This document shows positions 25,201 to 37,200 of a DNA stretch of 44,000 nucleotides, one piece after another. A program made the translations under genes and the position numbers. The first letter of the stretch is position 1. Every line of letters begins with the position of its first letter. Below the pieces are notes generated by a model. That model made no database searches, was not told the DNA's origin, and saw only the letters and a program-made list of their open reading frames with translations. The DNA comes from Apostichopus japonicus (Eukaryota; Echinodermata; Holothuroidea; Aspidochirotida; Stichopodidae): positions 14,723,303 to 14,767,302 of the forward strand of contig NC_092581.1 in assembly GCF_037975245.1 (NCBI RefSeq), in the 5' to 3' direction.

Positions 25201-28200
25201 CGACTGTGAATTAATATTTCGATTCATTGAGATTTCATTCCGTAACTAATTATACTCTAATTATAGATCAAACGACCGATGTCACAACGGTAGTAACGAC
25301 ACCGGTGGTAACTACAACAGACAGTACAACCGCTGAGACTACACAAACATCGACCACTGTTCCGACTACCACTGATGAGGTTACAACTCCTGGTCGAACA
25401 ACTTCCGTCACTACAGGTGTGTAACTAATATCTTTGTAGTCATTCAATTCATTTTATTTAAATCATTCAAGTACGAAGTTACGGGAAAAATATTTTCTTA
25501 AATGTATAAGTAGAAATTTTCACAATAACTAGGCAGCAGTACAATAAATAGCTATTATAACAGTATTTCGACTGTGAATTAATATTTCGATTCATTGAGA
25601 TTTCATTCCGTAACTAATTATACTCTAATTATAGATCAAACGACCGATGTCACAACGGTAGTAACGACACCGGTGGTAACTACAACAGACAGTACAACCG
25701 CTGAGACTACACAAACATCGACCACTGTTCCGACTACAACTGATGAGGTTACAACTCCTGGTCGAACAACTTCCGTCACTACAGGTGTGTAACAAATATC
25801 TTTGAAGTCGATCAATGCATTTTATTTAAATCATTCAAGTACGAAGTTACGGGAAAAATATTTTCTTAAATGTATATGTAGAAATTTTCACAATAACTAG
25901 GCAGCAGTACAATAAATAGCTATCATAACAGTATTTCGACTGTGAATTAATATTTCGATTCATTGAGATTTCATTCCGTAACTAATTATACTCTAATTAT
26001 AGATCAAACGACCGATGTCACAACGGTAGTAACGACACCGGTGGTAACTACAACAGACAGTACAACCGCTGAGACTACACAAACATCGACCACTGTTCCG
26101 ACTACCACTGATGAGGTTACAACTCCTGGTCGAACAACTTCCGTCACTACAGGTGTGTGACTAATATCTTTGCAGTCATTCAATTCATTTTATTTAAATC
26201 ATTCAAGTACGAAGTTACGGGAAAAATATTTTCTTAAATGTATATGAAGAAATTTTCACAATAACTAGGCAGCAGTACAATAAATAGCTATTATAACAGT
26301 ATTTCGACTGTGAATTAATATTTCGATTCATTCAGATTTCATTCCGTAACTAATTATACTCTAATTATAGATCAAACGACCGATGTCACAACGGTAGTAA
26401 CGACACCGGTGGTAACTACAACAGACAGTACAACCGCTGAGACTACACAAACATCGACCACTGTTCCGACTACCACTGATGAGGTTACAACTCCTGGTCG
26501 AACAACTTCCGTCACTACAGGTGTGTAACAAATATCTTTGAAGTCGATCAATGCATTTTATTTAAATCATTCAAATACGAATATACCGATATTTATTTTG
26601 TTAAATGTATATGAAGAAATTTTCACAATAACTAGGCAGCAGTACAATAAATAGCTATCATAACAGTATTTCGACTGTGAATTAATATTTCGATTCATTC
26701 AGATTTCATTCCGTAACTAATTATACTCTAATTATAGATCAAACGACCGATGTCACAACGGTAGTAACGACACCGGTGGTAACTACAACAGACAGTACAA
26801 CCGCTGAGACTACACAAACATCGACCACTGTTCCGACTACAACTGATGGGGTTACAACTCCTGGTCTAACAACTTCCGTCACTACAGGTGTGTAACTAAT
26901 ATCTTTGTAGTCATTCAATTCATTTTATTTAAATCATTCAAGTACGAAGTTACGGGAAAAATATTTTCTTAAATGTATATGTAGAAATTTTCACAATAAC
27001 TAGGCAGCAGTACAATAAATAGCTATTATAACAGTATTTCGACTGTGAATTAATATTTCGATTCATTCAGATTTCATTCCGTAACTAATTATACTCTAAT
27101 TATAGATCAAACGACCGATGTCACAACGGTAGTAACGACACCGGTGGTAACTACAACAGACAGTACAACCGCTGAGACTACACAAACATCGACCACTGTT
27201 CCGACTACAACTGATGGGGTTACAACTCCTGGTCTAACAACTTCCGTCACTACAGGTGTGTAACTCATATCTTTGTGGTCATTCAATCATTTTATTTAAA
27301 TCATTCAAATACGAATATACCGATATTTATTTTGTTAAATGTATATGTAGAAATTTTCACAATAACTAGGCAGCAGTACAATAAATAGCTATTATAACAG
27401 TATTTCGACTGTGAATTAATATTTCGATTCATTGAGATTTCATTCCGTAACTAATTATACTCTAATTATAGATCAAACGACCGATGTCACAACGGTAGTA
27501 ACGACACCGGTGGTAACTACAACAGACAGTACAACCGCTGAGACTACACAAACATCGACCACTGTTCCGACTACCACTGATGAGGTTACAACTCCTGGTC
27601 GAACAACTTCCGTCACTACAGGTGTGTAACTAATATCTTTGTAGTCATTCAATTCATTTTATTTAAATCATTCAAGTACGAAGTTACGGGAAAAATATTT
27701 TCTTAAATGTATATGTAGAAATTTTCACAATAACTAGGCAGCAGTACAATAAATAGCTATTATAACAGTATTTCGACTGTGAATTAATATTTCGATTCAT
27801 TGAGATTTCATTCCGTAACTAATTATACTCTAATTATAGATCAAACGACCGATGTCACAACGGTAGTAACGACACCGGTGGTAACTACAACAGACAGTAC
27901 AACCGCTGAGACTACACAAACATCGACCACTGTTCCGACTACCACTGATGAGGTTACAACTCCTGGTCGAACAACTTCCGTCACTACAGGTGTGTAACTA
28001 ATATCTTTGTAGTCATTCAATTCATTTTATTTAAATCATTCAAGTACGAAGTTACGGGAAAAATATTTTCTTAAATGTATATGTAGAAATTTTCACAATA
28101 ACTAGGCAGCAGTACAATAAATAGCTATCATAACAGTATTTCGACTGTGAATTAATATTTCGATTCATTGAGATTTCATTCCGTAACTAATTATACTCTA

Positions 28201-31200
28201 ATTATAGATCAAACGACCGATGTCACAACGGTAGTAACGACACCGGTGGTAACTACAACAGACAGTACAACCGCTGAGACTACACAAACATCGACCACTG
28301 TTCCGACTACCACTGATGAGGTTACAACTCCTGGTCGAACAACTTCCGTCACTACAGGTGTGTAACTAATATCTTTGCAGTCATTCAATTCATTTTATTT
28401 AAATCATTCAAGTACGAAGTTACGGGAAAAATATTTTCTTAAATGTATATGTAGAAATTTTCACAATAACTAGGCAGCAGTACAATAAATAGCTATTATA
28501 ACAGTATTTCGACTGTGAATTAATATTTCGATTCATTCAGATTTCATTCCGTAACTAATTATACTCTAATTATAGATCAAACGACCGATGTCACAACGGT
28601 AGTAACGACACCGGTGGTAACTACAACAGACAGTACAACCGCTGAGACTACACAAACATCGACCACTGTTCCGACTACAACTGATGAGGTTACAACTCCT
28701 GGTCGAACAAATTCCGTCACTACAGGTGTGTAACAAATATCTTTGAAGTCGATCAATGCATTTTATTTAAATCATTCAAGTACGAAGTTACGGGAAAAAT
28801 ATTTTCTTAAATGTATATGTAGAAATTTTCACAATAACTAGGCAGCAGTACAATAAATAGCTATCATAACAGTATTTCGACTGTGAATTAATATTTCGAT
28901 TCATTGAGATTTCATTCCGTAACTAATTATACTCTAATTATAGATCAAACGACCGATGTCACAACGGTAGTAACGACACCGGTGGTAACTACAACAGACA
29001 GTACAACCGCTGAGACTACACAAACATCGACCACTGTTCCGACTACCACTGATGAGGTTACAACTTCTGGTCGAACAACTTCCGTCACTACAGGTGTGTA
29101 ACTAATATCTTTGCAGTCATTCAATTCATTTTATTTAAATCATTCAAGTACGAAGTTACGGGAAAAATATTTTCTTAAATGTATATGTAGAAATTTTCAC
29201 AATAACTAGGCAGCAGTACAATAAATAGCTATTATAACAGTATTTCGACTGTGAATTAATATTTCGATTCATTCAGATTTCATTCCGTAACTAATTATAC
29301 TCTAATTATAGATCAAACGACCGATGTCACAACGGTAGTAACGACACCGGTGGTAACTACAACAGACAGTACAACCGCTGAGACTACACAAACATCGACC
29401 ACTGTTCCGACTACCACTGATGAGGTTACAACTCCTGGTCGAACAACTTCCGTCACTACAGGTGTGTAACAAATATCTTTGAAGTCGATCAATGCATTTT
29501 ATTTAAATCATTCAAATACGAATATACCGATATTTATTTTGTTAAAAATATATGAAGAAATTTTCACAATAACTAGGCAGCAGTACAATAAATAGCTATC
29601 ATAACAGTATTTCGACTGTGAATTAATATTTCGATTCATTGAGATTTCATTCCGTAACTAATTATACTCTAATTATAGATCAAACGACCGATGTCACAAC
29701 GGTAGTAACGACACCGGTGGTAACTACAACAGACAGTACAACCGCTGAGACTACACAAACATCGACCACTGTTCCGACTACAACTGATGGGGTTACAACT
29801 CCTGGTCGAACAACTTCCGTCACTACAGGTGTGTAACTAATATCTTTGCAGTCATTCAATTCATTTTATTTAAATCATTCAAGTACGAAGTTACGGGAAA
29901 AATATTTTCTTAAATGTATATGTAGAAATTTTCACAATAACTAGGCAGCAGTACAATAAATAGCTATTATAACAGTATTTCGACTGTGAATTAATATTTC
30001 GATTCATTCAGATTTCATTCCGTAACTAATTATACTCTAATTATAGATCAAACGACCGATGTCACAACGGTAGTAACGACACCGGTGGTAACTACAACAG
30101 ACAGTACAACCGCTGAGACTACACAAACATCGACCACTGTTCCGACTACAACTGATGAGGTTACAACTCCTGGTCGAACAACTTCCGTCACTACAGGTGT
30201 GTAACAAATATCTTTGAAGTCGATCAATGCATTTTATTTAAATCATTCAAGTACGAAGTTACGGGAAAAATATTTTCTTAAATGTATATGTAGAAATTTT
30301 CACAATAACTAGGCAGCAGTACAATAAATAGCTATCATAACAGTATTTCGACTGTGAATTAATATTTCGATTCATTGAGATTTCATTCCGTAACTAATTA
30401 TACTCTAATTATAGATCAAACGACCGATGTCACAACGGTAGTAACGACACCGGTGGTAACTACAACAGACAGTACAACCGCTGAGACTACACAAACATCG
30501 ACCACTGTTCCGACTACCACTGATGAGGTTACAACTTCTGGTCGAACAACTTCCGTCACTACAGGTGTGTAACTAATATCTTTGCAGTCATTCAATTCAT
30601 TTTATTTAAATCATTCAAGTACGAAGTTACGGGAAAAATATTTTCTTAAATGTATATGTAGAAATTTTCACAATAACTAGGCAGCAGTACAATAAATAGC
30701 TATTATAACAGTATTTCGACTGTGAATTAATATTTCGATTCATTGAGATTTCATTCCGTAACTAATTATACTCTAATTATAGATCAAACGACCGATGTCA
30801 CAACGGTAGTAACGACACCGGTGGTAACTACAACAGACAGTACAACCGCTGAGACTACACAAACATCGACCACTGTTCCGACTACCACTGATGAGGTTAC
30901 AACTCCTGGTCGAACAACTTCCGTCACTACAGGTGTGTAACAAATATCTTTGAAGTCGATCAATGCATTTTATTTAAATCATTCAAATACGAATATACCG
31001 ATATTTATTTTGTTAAATGTATATGAAGAAATTTTCACAATAACTAGGCAGCAGTACAATAAATAGCTATCATAACAGTATTTCGACTGTGAATTAATAT
31101 TTCGATTCATTGAGATTTCATTCCGTAACTAATTATACTCTAATTATAGATCAAACGACCGATGTCACAACGGTAGTAACGACACCGGTGGTAACTACAA

Positions 31201-34200
31201 CAGACAGTACAACCGCTGAGACTACACAAACATCGACCACTGTTCCGACTACAACTGATGGGGTTACAACTCCTGGTCGAACAACTTCCGTCACTACAGG
31301 TGTGTAACTAATATCTTTGTAGTCATTCAATTCATTTTATTTAAATCATTCAAGTACGAAGTTACGGGAAAAATATTTTCTTAAATGTATATGTAGAAAT
31401 TTTCACAATAACTAGGCAGCAGTACAATAAATAGCTATTATAACAGTATTTCGACTGTGAATTAATATTTCGATTCATTCAGATTTCATTCCGTAACTAA
31501 TTATACTCTAATTATAGATCAAACGACCGATGTCACAACGGTAGTAACGACACCGGTGGTAACTACAACAGACAGTACAACCGCTGAGACTACACAAACA
31601 TCGACCACTGTTCCGACTACAACTGATGGGGTTACAACTCCTGGTCTAACAACTTCCGTCACTACAGGTGTGTAACTCATATCTTTGTGGTCATTCAATC
31701 ATTTTATTTACATCATTCAAATACGAATATACCGATATTTATTTTGTTAAATGTATATGTAGAAATTTTCACAATAACTAGGCAGCAGTACAATAAATAG
31801 CTATCATAACAGTATTTCGACTGTGAATTAATATTTCGATTCATTCAGATTTCATTCCGTAACTAATTATACTCTAATTATAGATCAAACGACCGATGTC
31901 ACAACGGTAGTAACGACACCGGTGGTAACTACAACAGACAGTACAACCGCTGAGACTACACAAACATCGACCACTGTTCCGACTACCACTGATGAGGTTA
32001 CAACTCCTGGTCGAACAACTTCCGTCACTACAGGTGTGTAACTAATATCTTTGTAGTCATTCAATTCATTTTATTTAAATCATTCAAGTACGAATATACC
32101 GATATTTATTTTGTTAAATGTATATGCAGGAATTTTCACAATAACTAGGCAGCAGTACAATAAATAGCTATTATAACAGTATTTCGACTGTGAATTAATA
32201 TTTCGATTCATTCAGATTTCATTCCGTAACTAATTATACTCTAATTATAGATCAAACGACCGATGTCACAACGGTAGTAACGACACCGGTGGTAACTACA
32301 ACAGACAGTACAACCGCTGAGACTACACAAACATCGACCACTGTTCCGACTACCACTGATGAGATTACAACTCCTGGTCGAACAACTTCCGTCACTACAG
32401 GTGTGTAACTAATATCTTTGAAGTCGATCAATGTATTTTATTTAAATCATTCAAGTACGAATATACCGATATTTATTTTGTTAAATGTATATGTAGAAAT
32501 TTTCACAATAACTAGGCAGCAGTACAATAAATAGCTATCATAACAGTATTTCGACTGTGAATTAATATTTCGATTCATTCAGATTTCATTCCGTAACTAA
32601 TTATACTCTAATTATAGATCAAACGACCGATGTCACAACGGTAGTAACGACACCGGTGGTAACTACAACAGACAGTACAACCGCTGAGACTACACAAACA
32701 TCGACCACTGTTCCGACTACCACTGATGAGGTTACAACTCCTGGTCGAACAACTTCCGTCACTACAGGTGTGTAACTAATATCTTTGTAGTCATTCAATT
32801 GATTTTATTTAAATCATTCAAGTACGAAGTTACGGGAAAAATATTTTGTTAAATGTATATGTAGAAATTTTCACAATAACTAGGCAGCAGTACAATAAAT
32901 AGCTATTATAACAGTATTTCGACTGTGAATTAATATTTCGATTCATTCAGATTTCATTCCGTAACTAATTATACTCTAATTATAGATCAAACGACCGATG
33001 TCACAACGGTAGTAACGACACCGGTGGTAACTACAACAGACAGTACAACCGCTGAGACTACACAAACATCGACCACTGTTCCGACTACAACTGATGAGGT
33101 TACAACTCCTGGTCTAACAACTTCCGTCACTACAGGTGTGTAACTCATATCTTTGTGGTCATTCAATCATTTTATTTAAATCATTCAAGTACGAATATAC
33201 CGATATTTATTTTGTTAAATGTATATGTAGAAATTTTCACAATAACTAGGCAGCAGTACAATAAATAGCTATTATAACAGTATTTCGACTGTGAATTAAT
33301 ATTTCGATTCATTCAGATTTCATTCCGTAACTAATTATACTCTAATTATAGATCAAACGACCGATGTCACAACGGTAGTAACGACACCGGTGGTAACTAC
33401 AACAGACAGTACAACCGCTGAGACTACACAAACATCGACCACTGTCCCGACTACAACTGATGAGGTTACAACTCCTGGTCGAACAACTTCCGTCACTACA
33501 GGTGTGTAACAAATATCTTTGTGGTCATTCAATCATTTTATTTAAATCATTCAAGTACGAATATACCGATATTTATTTTGTTAAATGTATATGTAGAAAT
33601 TTTCACAATAACTAGGCAGCAGTACAATAAATAGCTATTATAACAGTATTTCGACTGTGAATTAATATTTCGATTCATTGAGATTTCATTCCGTAACTAA
33701 TTATACTCTAATTATAGATCAAACGACCGATGTCACAACGGTAGTAACGACACCGGTGGTAACTACAACAGACAGTACAACCGCTGAGACTACACAAACA
33801 TCGACCACTGATCTCACTACAACTGATGAGGTTACAACTCCTGGTCGAACAACTTCCGTCACTACAGGTGTGTAACAAATATCTTTGTGGTCATTCAATC
33901 ATTTTATTTAAATCATTCAAGTACGAATATACCGATATTTATTTTGTTAAATGTATATGTAGAAATTTTCACAATAACTAGGCAGCAGTACAATAAATAG
34001 CTATTATAACAGTATTTCGACTGTGAATTAATATTTCGATTCATTCAGATTTCATTCCGTAACTAATTATACTCTAATTATAGATCAAACGACCGATGTC
34101 ACAACGGTAGTAACGACACCGGTGGTAACTACAACAGACAGTACAACCGCTGAGACTACACAAACATCGACCACTGTTCTGACTACAACTGATGAGGTTA

Positions 34201-37200
34201 CAACTCCTGGTCGAACAACTTCCGTCACTACAGGTGTGTAATAAATATCTTTGAAGTCGATCAATGCATTTTATTTAAATCATTCAGGTACAAAATTACG
34301 GGAAAAATATTTTTCTTAAATGTATATGCAGGAATTTTTACAATAACTAGGCACCATTACAATAAATAGCTATTATAACAGTATTTCGACTGTGAATTAA
34401 TATTTCGATTCATTGAGATTTCATTCCGTAACTAATTATACTCTAATTATAGATCAAACGACCGATGTCACAACGGTAGTAACGACACCGGTGGTAACTA
34501 CAACAGACAGTACAACCGCTGAGACTACACAAACATCGACCACTGTTCCGACTACAACTGATGAGGTTACAACTCCTGGTCGAACAACTTCCGTCACTAC
34601 AGGTGTGTAACAAATATCTTTGAAGTCGATCAATGCATTTTATTTAAATCATTCAAGTACGAAGTTACGGGAAAAATATTTTGTTAAATGTATGTGTAGA
34701 AATTTTCACAATAACTAGGCAGCAGTACAATAAATAGCTATTATAACAGTATTTCGACTGTGAATTAATATTTCGATTCATTCAGATTTCATTCCGTAAC
34801 TAATTATACTCTAATTATAGATCAAACGACCGATGTCACAACGGTAGTAACGACACCGGTGGTAACTACAACAGACAGTACAACCGCTGAGACTACACAA
34901 ACATCGACCACTGTTCCGACTACCACTGATGAGGTTACAACTCCTGGTCGAACAACTTCCGTCACTACAGGTGTGTAACTCATATCTTTGTAGTCATTCA
35001 ATCATTTTATTTAAATCATTCAAGTACGAATATACCGATATTTATTTTGTTAAATGTATATGTAGAAATTTTCACAATAACTAGGCAGCAGTACAATAAA
35101 TAGCTATTATAACAGTATTTCGACTGTGAATTAATATTTCGATTCATTCAGATTTCATTCCGTAACTAATTATACTCTAATTATAGATCAAACGACCGAT
35201 GTCACAACGGTAGTAACGACACCGGTGGTAACTACAACAGACAGTACAACCGCTGAGACTACACAAACATCGACCACTGTTCTGACCACAACTGATGAGG
35301 TTACAACTCCTGGTCGAACAACTTCCGTCACTACAGGTGTGTAACAAATATCTTTGAAGTCGATCAATGCATTTTATTTAAATCATTCAAGTACGAAGTT
35401 ACGGGAAAAATATTTTGTTAAATGTATGTGTAGAAATTTTCACAATAACTAGGCAGCAGTACAATAAATAGCTATTATAACAGTATTTCGACTGTGAATT
35501 AATATTTCGATTCATTCAGATTTCATTCCGTAACTAATTATACTCTAATTATAGATCAAACGACCGATGTCACAACGGTAGTAACGACACCGGTGGTAAC
35601 TACAACAGACAGTACAACCGCTGAGACTACACAAACATCGACCACTGATCTCACTACAACTGATGAGGTTACAACTCCTGGTCGAACAACTTCCGTCACT
35701 ACAGGTGTGTAACAAATATCTTTGAAGTCGATCAATGCATTTTATTTAAATCATTCAAGTACGAATATACCGATATTTATTTTGTTAAATGTATATGTAG
35801 AAATTTTCACAATAACTAGGCAGCAGTACAATAAATAGCTATTATAACAGTATTTCGACTGTGAATTAATATTTCGATTCATTGAGATTTCATTCCGTAA
35901 CTAATTATACTCTAATTATAGATCAAACGACCGATGTCACAACGGTAGTAACGACACCGGTGGTAACTACAACAGACAGTACAACCGCTGAGACTACACA
36001 AACATCGACCACTGTTCCGACTACAACTGATGAGGTTACAACTCCTGGTCGAACAACTTCCGTCACTACAGGTGTGTAACTAATATCTTTGTAGTCATTC
36101 AATTCCTTTTCTTTAAATCATTCAAGTACGAAGTTACGGGAAAAATATTTTGTTAAATGTATATGTAGAAATTTTCACAATAACTAGGCAGCAGTACAAT
36201 AAATAGCTATTATAACAGTATTTCGACTGTGAATTAATATTTCGATTCATTCAGATTTCATTCCGTAACTAATTATACCCTAATTATAGATCAAACGACC
36301 GATGTCACAACGGTAGTAACGACACCGGTGGTAACTACAACAGACAGTACAACCGCTGAGACTACACAAACATCGACCACTGTTCTGACTACAACTGATG
36401 AGGTTACAACTCCTGGTCGAACAACTTCCGTCACTACAGGTGTGTAACAAATATCTTTATAGTCGATCAATGCATTTTATTTAAATCATTCAAGTACAAA
36501 ATTACGGGAAAATTATTTTCTTAAATGTATATTCAGGAATTTTTTACAATAACTAGGCAGTAGTACAATAAATAGCTATTATAACAGTATTTCGACTGTG
36601 AATTAATATTTCGATTCATTGAGATTTCATTCCGTAACTAATTATACTCTAATTATAGATCAAACGACCGATGTCACAACGGTAGTAACGACACCGGTGG
36701 TAACTACAACAGACAGTACAACCGCTGAGACTACACAAACATCGACCACTGATCTCACTACAACTGATGAGGTTACAACTCCTGGTCGAACAACTTCCGT
36801 CACTACAGGTGTGTAACAAATATCTTTGAAGTCGATCAATGCAGTTTATTTAAATCATTCAAGTACAAAATTACGGGAAAATTATTTTGTTAAATGTATA
36901 TGTAGAAATTTTCACAATAACTAGGCAGCAGTACAATAAATAGCTATTATAACAGTATTTCGACTGTGAATTAATATTTCGATTCATTGAGATTTCATTC
37001 CGTAACTAATTATACTCTAATTATAGATCAAACGACCGATGTCACAACGGTAGTAACGACACCGGTGGTAACTACAACAGACAGTACAACCGCTGAGACT
37101 ACACAAACATCGACCACTGATCTCACTACAACTGATGAGGTTACAACTCCTGGTCGAACAACTTCCGTCACTACAGGTGTGTAACTCATATCTTTGTGGT

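Noticed and set aside
20081-37184. Series of 65-codon open frames (MRFHSVTNYTL...) as small genes
   Set aside because: They start at a TTG in the intron, upstream of the acceptor, and stop two codons after the donor. They are the array exons read through their flanks.
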